Below are positions 7,145 through 15,643 of a stretch of DNA of 64,000 nucleotides, piece after piece. Location: assembly GCA_965250105.1 (NCBI GenBank), contig OZ252290.1:806001-870000 (forward strand). The letters are read 5' to 3'. The translations under genes were made by a program, and so were the position numbers. Position 1 is the first letter of the stretch, and the number at the start of each line of letters is the position of its first letter. Under the pieces are notes generated by a model. The model saw only the letters and a list, made by a program, of their open reading frames with translations. It was not told where the DNA came from and ran no database searches. The DNA is from JBCBSK01 sp965250105 (GTDB lineage: Bacteria; Pseudomonadota; Alphaproteobacteria; Rhizobiales; Tepidamorphaceae).

Positions 7145-7735
7145 ATGCCTCGCGCCCGTTCCCTGTTTCTGGCGACAGCCATCGTCTTCGCCGTGACCGC
7201 CACCCCTTTGCGCGCCGAGACGCCGCCCCGCCCCCAGGTCGACTTCCAGGGCGAATGGCAGATCGAGCAGACCGGCGCGAACCTGCCGATGGCGAGCATG
7301 CTGATGCGCTATTCCGCCGATGAGGCGGTCATGGCGATGCAGATGAACCAGGAGGGGATGGAGATGAACTCCATCCGCTATATGGACACCGGCGAGATGC
7401 TGATGTGGACGAGCGCCATGCCGGGCATGGCGATGCGTATGACGCTGCCCGAGGACGAGGTCACGGCGAATGCGGTCAAGACCGACCAGCGCAAGGACAT
7501 CGACGGCGAGAGCTGCACCGTATGGACCGTCAACGAGGCCGAGGTCTGCCTGACCGATGACGGCCTGCCGATCGAAAGCCGTTTTCCCGGTGGCGTGGCG
7601 CGGCTCGTCAACATCGACCGGTCGGCGCAGGACGGGGCGAGCTTCGAACCGCCCGCCGGCTTGCAGATCATGGACATGCCGACCGGGCTCGGCGGCCAGG
7701 CCATGCCGGGCCAGGGCATGGGCCTGCCCTTCTGA
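7145..7735 (+). CDS. Methionine-rich exported protein of unknown function
   Basis: A 196-residue protein starting MPRARSLFLATAIVFAVTA, a clear Sec signal peptide with likely cleavage after PLRA. Residues ~45-100 of the precursor are exceptionally rich in methionine (for example MASMLM, MAMQMNQEGMEM, MLMWTSAMPGMAMRM), and the tail again ends in a Met/Gly/Gln stretch. The layout resembles small exported DUF4412-like beta proteins, but that assignment is tentative. Possible roles are copper/heme handling or oxidant scavenging; neither is shown. GGAG 6 bases before ATG 7145 fixes the start. It lies alone on the plus strand inside the methylmalonyl-CoA mutase region, divergent from meaB. Confidence 0.75.
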   Translation: MPRARSLFLATAIVFAVTATPLRAETPPRPQVDFQGEWQIEQTGANLPMASMLMRYSADEAVMAMQMNQEGMEMNSIRYMDTGEMLMWTSAMPGMAMRMTLPEDEVTANAVKTDQRKDIDGESCTVWTVNEAEVCLTDDGLPIESRFPGGVARLVNIDRSAQDGASFEPPAGLQIMDMPTGLGGQAMPGQGMGLPF

Positions 7736-7784
7736 CCGACGACCCGTCGGGCCGGTCTAGCTACAGCCCCAACCCGCCGATCGA

Positions 7785-8489
7785 TCAGACCGACCGCGTG
7801 ATGCCACCGTCGACGCGGATGTTCTGCCCCGTGATATAGGCCGCGCCATCAGATGCCAGAAAGGCGATCGTCGCGGCGATTTCCGCGCTGTGGCCATAGC
7901 GCTGCATCGGAATGCGCGCCCGCCGTTCCTCGGTTTCCGGCAGGCTGTCGATGAAGCCCGGCAGAACGTTGTTCATGCGGATATTGTCGGCCGCATATCT
8001 GTCCGAGAACAGCTTGCAGAAGGATGCGAGACCGGCCCGGAAAACGGCCGAGGTTGGAAAAACAGGGTCCGGCTCGAAGGCGGCGAAGGTGGAGATATTG
8101 ATGATCGCACCGCCCTTCTGCGCCTGCATGATCGGCGTTACGAGGCGCGTCGGCCGCACCGCATTGAGGAAATAGACCTCCATGCCGGTGTGCCAGTCCT
8201 CGTCGCTCAATTCCAGGATCGGCGCGCGAGGGCCATGCCCGGCGCTGTTGACGAGCACGTCGATGCGCCCCCAGCGCGCCATGGCCGCATCCACCAACCG
8301 CCGAAGATCCTCGTTCGACCGGTTCGACCCGGTCACGCCGATGCCGCCCAGTTCGGCGGCCAGCGCCTCGCCCTTGCCCGACGAGGACAGGATGGCGACG
8401 GCATAGCCGTCATCCGCCAGCTTGCGGGCGGCATCGGCGCCCATACCGCTACCCGCCGCGGTCAGGACCGCAACCTTCCGTTCGCTCAT
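7785..8489 (-). CDS. SDR family oxidoreductase
   Basis: A 234-residue classical short-chain dehydrogenase/reductase. The nucleotide-binding motif is TAAGSGMGADAARKLADDGY (glycine-rich loop near residue 10), then VLVNSAGHG for the NNAG motif. In the usual catalytic region the Tyr-x-x-x-Lys is not preserved: the segment reads PTSAVFRAGLASFCKLFSD, with Phe/Ala where Tyr/Lys are expected, so catalysis may be altered or lost. The C-terminus GQNIRVDGGITRSV is standard. ATG 8489 preceded by AGGA was chosen over a start 11 codons upstream. It follows the mutase genes after 55 bases and is probably in their operon. Confidence 0.85.
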   Translation of the reverse strand: MSERKVAVLTAAGSGMGADAARKLADDGYAVAILSSSGKGEALAAELGGIGVTGSNRSNEDLRRLVDAAMARWGRIDVLVNSAGHGPRAPILELSDEDWHTGMEVYFLNAVRPTRLVTPIMQAQKGGAIINISTFAAFEPDPVFPTSAVFRAGLASFCKLFSDRYAADNIRMNNVLPGFIDSLPETEERRARIPMQRYGHSAEIAATIAFLASDGAAYITGQNIRVDGGITRSV

Positions 8490-8544
8490 GCACTCGATCC
8501 TGTCCTGGAAAGATGTAACCACACCGCCGGAGCGGCGATCGCCC

Positions 8545-10701
8545 TTACTCGGCCGCCTGCTGCTTGTGGCCGAGCCGGCGCGACAGGTCCTCGATCAGAT
8601 CCTCCGCCGCCTCGGCGATGACCGTGCCCGGCGGGAAGATGGCATCGGCGCCCGCCGCGCGGAGATCGTCGAAATCCTGCGGCGGGATCACGCCGCCGAC
8701 GACGATCATGATGTCGCCGCGCCCGAGCGCGTCGAGCTCGGCCTTCAGCGCCGGCACGAGCGTCAGATGGCCGGCGGCCAGCGACGATACGCCGATGATG
8801 TGCACATCGTTTTCCGCCGCCTGGCGCGCCGCCTCGCCGGGCGTCGCGAAGAGCGGGCCGATATCGACGTCGAAACCGAGATCGGCGAAGGCCGACGCGA
8901 TGACCTTCTGGCCCCGGTCATGGCCGTCCTGGCCCATCTTGGCGACGAGAATGCGCGGCCGGCGGCCTTCGTCATCGGCGAAGCGCGCGACGCGGTGCAG
9001 GATCTTGTCAATCTTGTCGGCCAATTGCCCGCCCTCCCGACGGTAGACGCCCGAAATGGCCTTGATCTCGGCCTGATGCCGGCCCCAGACACGTTCGAGC
9101 GCGCTCGAAATCTCGCCCACCGTCGCCTTGGCCCGGGCTGCCTTCACGGCAAGATCGAGAAGATTGCCTGACCGGGTCTCGGCCGCCGTCGACAGATCGC
9201 CGAGCGCGGTTTCCACATCCGCCTCGTCGCGCTCGCCGCGCAGCCGGGCCAGCTTGTCGAGCTGCTGGCGGCGCACGGCGGCGTTGTCGACCTTGAGGAT
9301 CTCGATCGGCTGGTCGTCGTCGACGCGGAACTTGTTGACGCCGACGATCGTCTGCTGGCCGGAATCGATGCGTGCCTGGGTTCTGGCGGCGGCTTCCTCG
9401 ATGCGCAGCTTCGGCAGGCCGGAGGCGATCGCCTTGGCCATGCCGCCGAGCGCCTCGACCTCCTCGATATGCGCCCAGGCCTTGCGCGCCAGGGCATCGG
9501 TCAGCGCCTCGACATAATAGGACCCGCCCCAGGGATCGATGGCGCGCCGCGTGCCGGCCTCTTCCTGGAGCAGGATCTGGGTGTTGCGCGCGATGCGGGC
9601 GGAGAAGTCCGTCGGCAGCGCCAATGCCTCGTCGAGCGCATTGGTATGCAGCGACTGGGTACCGCCATGGGTCGCCGCCATGGCCTCGATCAGCGTGCGG
9701 GTGACGTTGTTGAAGACGTCCTGCGCGGTCAGGCTCCAGCCCGAGGTCTGGCAATGGGTGCGCAGCGCCAGCGATTTTGCGTCCCGGGGCTCGAATTGCG
9801 TCATCAGCCGGGCCCATAGCAGGCGCGCGGCGCGCATCTTGGCGATCTCCATGAAGAAGTTCATGCCGATGGCCCAGAAGAAGGACAGCCGCGGCGCGAA
9901 CCGGTCGACATCCAGGCCGGCGGCCTGGCCGGCGCGGACATAATCGATGCCGTCGGCCAGCGTATAGGCGAGTTCCAGATCCGCCGTCGCGCCGGCTTCC
10001 TGCATATGGTAGCCGGAAATGGAGATCGAATTGAATTTCGGCATCTTCTCGGCGGTGAAGGCGAAGATGTCGGAGATGATCCGCATCGACCCTTCCGGCG
10101 GGTAGATATAGGTGTTGCGGACCATGAACTCCTTCAGAATGTCGTTCTGAATGGTGCCGGTCAGCTTGTCCGTCGCGACCCCCTGTTCCTCGCCGGCGAC
10201 GATGAAGAGCGCCAGGACGGGCAGTACCGCGCCGTTCATCGTCATCGACACCGACATGCGATCGAGCGGAATGCCGTCGAACAGGGTGCGCATGTCGTAG
10301 ATCGAGTCGATCGCCACGCCGGCCATGCCGACATCGCCGGTAACGCGCGGATTGTCGGAATCATAACCGCGATGGGTGGCGAGATCGAAGGCGATCGACA
10401 GTCCCTTCTGGCCGGCGGCCAGATTGCGGCGATAGAAAGCGTTCGATTCCTCGGCCGTCGAAAAACCGGCATATTGCCGGATCGTCCAGGGCTTCTGGAC
10501 ATACATCGTCGGATAGGGCCCGCGCAGGAACGGGGCGATCCCGGGCCAGGCGTCGAGATGGTCGAGGCGCGCGCGATCGCCATCCTCATAGACCGGCCGA
10601 CGGGTGATGCCCTCCGGCGTCTCGGTCTCGCGCATATCGACCGGCGGGGCCGTGTCCACGCGCTCGAAGGCGATATCGCTGAAGTTTGGTATCCGCGTCA
10701 T
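8545..10701 (-). CDS. scpA: Methylmalonyl-CoA mutase, large (catalytic, B12-binding) subunit
   Basis: A 718-residue adenosylcobalamin enzyme converting (R)-methylmalonyl-CoA to succinyl-CoA. The N-terminal TIM barrel holds WTIRQYAGFSTAEESNAFYR (substrate/radical-shielding tyrosine region) and THCQTSGWSLTAQD. The C-terminal B12 domain has the base-off signature DGHDRG near residue 595, plus GVSSLAAGH and VVGGVIPPQDF. The start ATG 10701 has GAGGAGGG seven bases upstream; an earlier in-frame start lacks conservation. It follows the small subunit gene by 72 bases on the same strand. Complete, with all key motifs present. Confidence 0.96.
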   Translation of the reverse strand: MTRIPNFSDIAFERVDTAPPVDMRETETPEGITRRPVYEDGDRARLDHLDAWPGIAPFLRGPYPTMYVQKPWTIRQYAGFSTAEESNAFYRRNLAAGQKGLSIAFDLATHRGYDSDNPRVTGDVGMAGVAIDSIYDMRTLFDGIPLDRMSVSMTMNGAVLPVLALFIVAGEEQGVATDKLTGTIQNDILKEFMVRNTYIYPPEGSMRIISDIFAFTAEKMPKFNSISISGYHMQEAGATADLELAYTLADGIDYVRAGQAAGLDVDRFAPRLSFFWAIGMNFFMEIAKMRAARLLWARLMTQFEPRDAKSLALRTHCQTSGWSLTAQDVFNNVTRTLIEAMAATHGGTQSLHTNALDEALALPTDFSARIARNTQILLQEEAGTRRAIDPWGGSYYVEALTDALARKAWAHIEEVEALGGMAKAIASGLPKLRIEEAAARTQARIDSGQQTIVGVNKFRVDDDQPIEILKVDNAAVRRQQLDKLARLRGERDEADVETALGDLSTAAETRSGNLLDLAVKAARAKATVGEISSALERVWGRHQAEIKAISGVYRREGGQLADKIDKILHRVARFADDEGRRPRILVAKMGQDGHDRGQKVIASAFADLGFDVDIGPLFATPGEAARQAAENDVHIIGVSSLAAGHLTLVPALKAELDALGRGDIMIVVGGVIPPQDFDDLRAAGADAIFPPGTVIAEAAEDLIEDLSRRLGHKQQAAE

Positions 10702-10773
10702 CCGCCGACCCTCCTCATTCCATGTCCCCCGACACCCCATGGGGCGTGGTCAGTCCCGGCATTGTGACATAGC

Positions 10774-12756
10774 CTAGATGTCCTCGCCGGTGCCGACGCC
10801 GAGCAGGCGATGCGCCCGGCGCGCCATGGCGAGCATATCACATCCCGAGAAGATGAACTCGCTGACGCCGGCTGCCCTCAAGGCCTCCTCCATCGGGCCG
10901 GGACGGCCGGCGAGCCAGACCGGGATGCCGGCCTCCGACAGCATCATCGCGAAGGCCTCGGCATGATCGACATAGGCCTGATCGCTGCCGCACAGGACGA
11001 CGAAGGCGGCACCCGCCGCGCTGGCTTCCGCGAGCGCCGCGTCCGGCGTGTCGAAACCCGTATCCCCGAATGGCGCGTCGAGCCCGCCGGTCGCGAACAG
11101 ATTGGCCGACCAGGTGGCGCGCGCCGAAAAGGTCGCGAGCGCGCCGAGGGGTGCGAGAAAGACGCGCGGCCGCTCCCCCGTTTCGGCGGTCAGCGCGTCG
11201 GCGGCATCGCACAGGGCCTCGAAATCGGCGGACAGGCGCACCGGATGGATCGGCGCGATCCGATCTTCGCCGTCCGGATGGACAGCCGACAGGCCGGAAA
11301 CGGTGGCGCCCGCGCCGAAAGCCTTGACCAGTGCCGCGAAGTCGACATCGCCGGCGGGTTCGGCGGGAGCGGCAGCGGTCAAAGGGACCGGGTCCCTTGG
11401 CGGATGGTCATCGAGCACCCCCGCATCGGGCTGGGTCAGGGCCGGAAAGGCATTGACGCCGGTCAGCTTGGTCCGGTCGTGGACGACATCGTCCAACCGG
11501 CTGTCGCGCAAGGCTGCGACAGTGTTCTGGAAGCCGCCCGACCGCAAGGCGGCGACGAGCCCGCCTTCGCTTTCCATCTCGCGGAAATCGTCCCAGGCGC
11601 GCTGGGCGAGTTCGCGCGACAGGTCCTCGACATGGCCCGCGCCGGCGGCCGGATCCAGCACGCGGCCGAGCCCGGATTCTTCCAGAAGGACGATCTGCGT
11701 GTTGCGCGCCACCCGGCGGGCAAAGGCGTTCGGCACGCCGAGTGCCGCGCTGAATGGCAGCACCGTCAGCGAGTCCGCGCCGCCGAAGGCGGCCGCCGCC
11801 GTGGCCGCCGCGGCGCGCAGAATGTTCACATGCGGATCGCGCCGGGCCATGGTGCGCCAGGCAGTTTCGGCATGCACCCGCACCGGGACATCGCCGAGCC
11901 CGAGAACGGCCATGGCGCGCGCCCACATCAGCCGGATGGCGCGCAGCTTGGCGGTCGAGACAAATACATCCTCATCGGCGACCAGCGCGATCTCGATGCG
12001 GCGCGCGGCGACCTCCGGCGCGATGCCGATATCGTCGCACAGCCTGAGATAGGACACCGCCGCGCCAAGCGCGAAGGCCAATTCCTGTGCCTCCGACCCG
12101 CCGGCGGCATGAACCACCCGCCCGTCGGCCGTCAGCCAGGTGCCGCCGATACCGCAATCGGCCAGGCCGCGCACGGCGGCAGCGAGCCGCTGCTTGAGAT
12201 CGTCATAGGCCCGGTCGAGACGGCCGCTGGCCGCGAACTGGCCGATCGGATCAAGGCCCGCGTCAAGCGTGAGCGTCGACAGGTCGAGCCCCTTATCCGT
12301 GGCATGGGCGACGAACAGCGCCGCGATCTCGGGCGCCACCGTGCCGGCATCGACCCTCAGCCGCACCATGTCGAGCATCACCCCGTCGAGAAGCGCGGCC
12401 ATGTCGTCGCGCGTTTCGAGTCGGAGCCCTGCATGATGGGCCCGGGGCGACGTTTCCAGAACCAGGTCAAGACCGTTGGCGCCGCCCTGGAGGTCGGCCA
12501 TCACCAGGGCATGGGCCGTCGCGAGATCGGCCGCATCGACGCGCTGGGTGACCGTCCAGTCGGCGCCGCTACCGCGAAAGGCGCGGCCATGCGAGACATA
12601 GGTCAATGGATGGATCGGCTGAATCTCGACGCCGTCGACCAGATGCGAGACCAAGGTCTCGAAACCGGCCCCCTTCAGGGCGCGGTCGACGATATCGCGC
12701 CACTCGGCTTCGGTCGCGCGCGGCAGGTCCCGAAGAACGGTGTCGTCATATCCCAT
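10774..12756 (-). CDS. mutA: Methylmalonyl-CoA mutase, small subunit
   Basis: A 660-residue homologue of the catalytic subunit that pairs with it as the non-catalytic chain of the heterodimer. It retains the barrel fold (NAFARRVARNTQIVLLEESG, LDPAAGAGHVEDLSREL) but in the C-terminal domain the cobalamin-ligating DxHxxG is replaced by FGDTGFD, as expected for the small subunit. ATG 12756 starts the conserved MGYDDTVLRDLPRATEAEW; the upstream part of the frame is not conserved. First gene of the mutA-scpA-SDR run. I saw no cobalamin riboswitch in the ~220 bases upstream. Confidence 0.92.
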   Translation of the reverse strand: MGYDDTVLRDLPRATEAEWRDIVDRALKGAGFETLVSHLVDGVEIQPIHPLTYVSHGRAFRGSGADWTVTQRVDAADLATAHALVMADLQGGANGLDLVLETSPRAHHAGLRLETRDDMAALLDGVMLDMVRLRVDAGTVAPEIAALFVAHATDKGLDLSTLTLDAGLDPIGQFAASGRLDRAYDDLKQRLAAAVRGLADCGIGGTWLTADGRVVHAAGGSEAQELAFALGAAVSYLRLCDDIGIAPEVAARRIEIALVADEDVFVSTAKLRAIRLMWARAMAVLGLGDVPVRVHAETAWRTMARRDPHVNILRAAAATAAAAFGGADSLTVLPFSAALGVPNAFARRVARNTQIVLLEESGLGRVLDPAAGAGHVEDLSRELAQRAWDDFREMESEGGLVAALRSGGFQNTVAALRDSRLDDVVHDRTKLTGVNAFPALTQPDAGVLDDHPPRDPVPLTAAAPAEPAGDVDFAALVKAFGAGATVSGLSAVHPDGEDRIAPIHPVRLSADFEALCDAADALTAETGERPRVFLAPLGALATFSARATWSANLFATGGLDAPFGDTGFDTPDAALAEASAAGAAFVVLCGSDQAYVDHAEAFAMMLSEAGIPVWLAGRPGPMEEALRAAGVSEFIFSGCDMLAMARRAHRLLGVGTGEDI

Positions 12757-12912
12757 AAGCGGGCTCAGCTCCCAATGTCGGTTATAGCGCTGCCGGTTCT
12801 TGAACCTGGGTTCTTGCCATAGGGCGCGGGGCGAAGGAAACCCGCACAAGGACGGATGCACGCCGCCCGCCTCGGTGGGCGGCCGCACCGATCGGGATCG
12901 GCAGCAAGCATC

Positions 12913-12939
12913 GCCCGGCACGATCGGACCGTGCCGGGC
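12913..12939 (-). terminator. Strong hairpin downstream of the DUF4332 gene
   Basis: GCCCGGCACG (12913-12922) and CGTGCCGGGC (12930-12939) form a perfect 10-base stem with a 7-base loop. It begins 38 bases after the DUF4332 stop and ~157 bases before the mutA start, so it separates the two transcripts. No long U-run follows on the minus strand, so termination may be weak or factor-assisted. Confidence 0.5.
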
Positions 12940-12977
12940 CTATGGACTGGCTTGGGTCGGGCTCCGGAACGGCGCCG

Positions 12978-13385
12978 TCAGTAGGTCATGGTCGGCGGCA
13001 ATTCCTTGGCCTGGGCGACCCAGTCGACCACATCGGCCTCGGTCGGCAGCGACCGCACCATCTTCTTGGCCTCGTTGGCCTCGACCATCGCCTTGTGGAG
13101 GTTCTGCGGATTGCGGTTGCGCAACTCCTTGACGGTGTCGACGCCGGCCGCTTCGAGAAGTTCGGAATACTCCTCGCCGACGCCCTTGATCCGCATCAGA
13201 TCGGCCATGTTGGCCCATTTCAGGATCAGCTTCTCCTCGATCCCGCTTTCGGCGGCGAGGTCCTTGCGGCCCTTCGGCGACTGCGCCTTGTCGAGCAGCT
13301 TTCCGGTATTGGTGATCCCGACGCCTTTCAGCTTCTCGCCATAGGCCGGACCGATGCCTTCAATTTTCTCGATCGGATAGGACAT
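12978..13385 (-). CDS. DUF4332 helix-hairpin-helix protein
   Basis: A 135-residue protein made of two helix-hairpin-helix-like units: IEGIGPAYGEKLKGVGI at the N-terminus and RIKGVGEEYSELLEAAGVD near the middle. This is the DUF4332 pattern, related to the non-sequence-specific DNA-binding HhH motifs of polymerases and ligases. No enzyme motifs, signal peptide or membrane segment. Likely binds nucleic acid or acts as a scaffold; the cellular role is unknown. GAGGAGGGGG precedes the start. It is followed by the hairpin at 12913-12939 and lies 54 bases downstream of the next minus-strand gene, so the two may be one transcript. Confidence 0.88.
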   Translation of the reverse strand: MSYPIEKIEGIGPAYGEKLKGVGITNTGKLLDKAQSPKGRKDLAAESGIEEKLILKWANMADLMRIKGVGEEYSELLEAAGVDTVKELRNRNPQNLHKAMVEANEAKKMVRSLPTEADVVDWVAQAKELPPTMTY

Positions 13386-13439
13386 CGTCTTCCCCCTCCT
13401 CTTCTATGGTGTCACATCTGTTCTTTCACCCGGCCCGCC

Positions 13440-13823
13440 TCACATGAACTGGCCGAGACCCGGTATCGAGCCGATGATCTCGTCGACCACGTCCGGCCCC
13501 GCCTTTTCGCGCGCGAAGGCGATGACTTCCTTGGTGACCGACTGGACCTGCCCAGTATCGAGGCCGGCGGACGTCAATTCGTTCATCGCGCCCATCGCCC
13601 CCATCATATTGCCGAGCCCGCCGAGCATGCCGCCGAGCCCGCCACCACCCGACGATGCCTGCTGCACGAGATCCTGGGCGCCGGGAATGGCGGCCAGAAG
13701 CTCCTGCACCTTGTCCTCGGGGCCAGCGCTTTGCAGGAAATTCATGATGATCTCGATGGCCTTCTGGGCCAGCGCGGGATCGATGCCGACCCGGTCGACG
13801 AGGCGGCCAATCAACTCTTCCAT
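13440..13823 (-). CDS. Small helical protein, DUF2267-like
   Basis: A 127-residue protein with N- and C-terminal helical parts (MEELIGRLVDRVGIDPALAQ and KEVIAFAREKAGPDVVDEII) joined by a Gly/Met-rich flexible centre (SSGGGGLGGMLGGLGNMMGA). It ends in SIPGLGQFM. This organisation matches alphaproteobacterial proteins usually labelled DUF2267; the function is unknown. ATG 13823 was chosen because conservation starts there and AGGGA lies about 9 bases upstream; the longer open frame (to 13955) adds a basic, unlikely extension. Probably co-transcribed with the DUF4332 gene. Confidence 0.75.
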   Translation of the reverse strand: MEELIGRLVDRVGIDPALAQKAIEIIMNFLQSAGPEDKVQELLAAIPGAQDLVQQASSGGGGLGGMLGGLGNMMGAMGAMNELTSAGLDTGQVQSVTKEVIAFAREKAGPDVVDEIIGSIPGLGQFM

Positions 13824-13982
13824 GGCAGACAATCCCTGTTGATACACGCAAGGCGAAAACTTCAGCGGCCGCCGATCGGCCGGGATCGACCTTGACTCGA
13901 AGCCTCGGCATGGGCAACGCCTTTTCGGCATCTTTCTTTTCGCGCGCAACGCCATGATCGCATCACGTTATCGGGGGACGGC

Positions 13983-15536
13983 ATGAGCCATAGCGACGAC
14001 ACGACGCTTCTGATCGGCGGGAGCGCGGCCGGACAGGAACGCCTCGACCTCGGCCTCGCCAACCGGCACGGCCTGGTCACCGGCGCCACCGGCACCGGCA
14101 AGACAGTGACGCTGCAGATCCTCGCCGAGGGCTTCTCCGAGGCTGGCGTGCCGGTCTTCTGCTCCGATGCCAAGGGTGACCTGTCGGGCATCTCGATGGC
14201 CGGCACGCCGAAGGACTTCATCACCAAGCGGGCCGAGACCATCGGCATGGGCGACATGGCCTTCGGCCCGGCGCCAACCGTGTTCTGGGACCTGTTCGGC
14301 GACAAGGGCCATCCGATCCGCACCACCGTCAGCGAGATGGGGCCGCTGGTGCTGTCGCGGCTGATGGATCTGAGCGACGCCCAGGAAGGCGCGCTCAACA
14401 TCGCCTTCCGCATCGCCGACGACGAGGGCCTGCTGCTTCTCGACCTGAAGGATCTGCGCGCGCTTCTGGGAGATCTGTCCGAGCGCGGCTCCTCGATCAC
14501 CACCGATTACGGCAATGTCTCCAAGCGCTCGATCGGCGCCATCCTGCGCGACCTCCTGGTGCTCGAAAACCAGGGCGGCGAAGCGTTCTTCGGCGAGCCG
14601 GCGCTCGATATCCGCGATTTCATGCGCATCGACCGCGACGGGCGCGGCTTCGTCAGCGTGCTCGCCGCCGACCGGCTGATGCAGAGCCCGAGGCTCTATG
14701 CGACCTTTCTCCTGTGGCTGTTGTCGGAACTCTTCGAGGACCTGCCCGAAGTCGGCGATCTCGACCGGCCGCGCCTCGTCTTCTTCTTCGACGAGGCGCA
14801 TCTTCTGTTCGACGACGCGCCGAAGGCGCTGATCGACAAGGTAGAACAGGTCGTGCGGCTGGTGCGGTCCAAGGGCGTCGGCGTCTATTTCGTGACGCAG
14901 AATCCGATCGACATTCCCGAAAGCGTCCTCGCCCAATTGGGCAACCGGGTGCAGCACGCGCTGCGCGCCTACACGCCGCGCGAACAGAAGGCGGTGCGCA
15001 CCGCCGCCGAGACCTTCCGCGAGAACCCGGATTTCGACACCGCCGACGCGATCACCGAACTCGGCGTCGGCGAGGCGCTGGTGTCGACCCTGTCGGGCAA
15101 GGGCGTGCCGTCGATGGTCCAGCGCACGCTAATCCGGCCACCCTTTTCGCGCATCGGCCCTGCAACGGACGACGAGCGCGCCGCCGTCATGCGCGACAGC
15201 CCCGTGCGCGGCCTCTATGACCGGGTCGAGGACCGGGAATCGGCTTATGAGGTATTGCACAAGCGCGCCCAGGACCAGGCCGACGAGGAAGCCCGCGCCA
15301 CCCGCGAACAGGAGCTTCTCAAGCGCGAGAAATCCTCGCGCGCCCAGACCCGCGACAGCATGCTCGACGAGCTTCTCGGCGGCGGATCGCGCCGGTCGTC
15401 ACGCTCCTCGTCGCGCTCGTCTTCGGCGCTGAACACCGCCGTGCGCAGCGCCAGCCGCACCGTCGCCAACCAGGTCGGCCGGCAGATCGGCCGGGCGCTG
15501 GTGCGCGGCCTTCTCGGCTCGCTGTCGCGCCGCTAG
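13983..15536 (+). CDS. DUF853 family HerA-like P-loop ATPase
   Basis: A 517-residue hexameric-type ATPase related to HerA/FtsK helicases. Walker A is LVTGATGTGKTVTLQ (about residues 32-46); Walker B is RLVFFFDEAHLLF (about residue 265), and the arginine-containing VTQNPIDIPESVLAQLGNR follows. The C-terminal 90 residues are charged and Ser/Arg rich (RRSSRSSSRSSS), a disordered tail that ends in a short hydrophobic/basic helix. Role in DNA translocation or processing is inferred from the family. It is divergent from the DUF2267-like gene; its stop codon lies within a CTAG-bounded inverted repeat. Confidence 0.92.
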   Translation: MSHSDDTTLLIGGSAAGQERLDLGLANRHGLVTGATGTGKTVTLQILAEGFSEAGVPVFCSDAKGDLSGISMAGTPKDFITKRAETIGMGDMAFGPAPTVFWDLFGDKGHPIRTTVSEMGPLVLSRLMDLSDAQEGALNIAFRIADDEGLLLLDLKDLRALLGDLSERGSSITTDYGNVSKRSIGAILRDLLVLENQGGEAFFGEPALDIRDFMRIDRDGRGFVSVLAADRLMQSPRLYATFLLWLLSELFEDLPEVGDLDRPRLVFFFDEAHLLFDDAPKALIDKVEQVVRLVRSKGVGVYFVTQNPIDIPESVLAQLGNRVQHALRAYTPREQKAVRTAAETFRENPDFDTADAITELGVGEALVSTLSGKGVPSMVQRTLIRPPFSRIGPATDDERAAVMRDSPVRGLYDRVEDRESAYEVLHKRAQDQADEEARATREQELLKREKSSRAQTRDSMLDELLGGGSRRSSRSSSRSSSALNTAVRSASRTVANQVGRQIGRALVRGLLGSLSRR

Positions 15537-15568
15537 GGCATCATGCGTTCGGATTGAATTTGCTCTAG
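15533..15568. repeat. Degenerate palindromic element with CTAG ends (copy 1)
   Basis: CTAGGGCA (15533-15540) and TGCTCTAG (15561-15568) are inverted arms (7 of 8 matching) around CATGCGTTCGGATTGAAT. The TAG stop of the DUF853 gene is part of the left arm. It resembles the CTAGAGCAT...ATGCTCTAG intergenic elements common in Hyphomicrobiales. A related copy lies at 18907-18948. Confidence 0.4.
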
Positions 15569-15643
15569 AATCCCGCCTTTCACCGCGTCGCGCCCCATGC
15601 CAATGCGCGCCAGGTGCGACGAAACCGCCGCAAGGATAACGCC

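Noticed and set aside
10810..12822. 670-codon open frame on the plus strand opposite mutA
   Set aside because: It mirrors the GC-rich codon bias of mutA, has no ribosome binding site and no protein-like motifs; mutA is clearly the real gene.
12757..12977. Cobalamin riboswitch upstream of the B12-dependent mutase genes
   Set aside because: I looked for a B12-box-like core in the 220 bases before mutA and saw only a GC-rich hairpin belonging to the DUF4332 transcript end.
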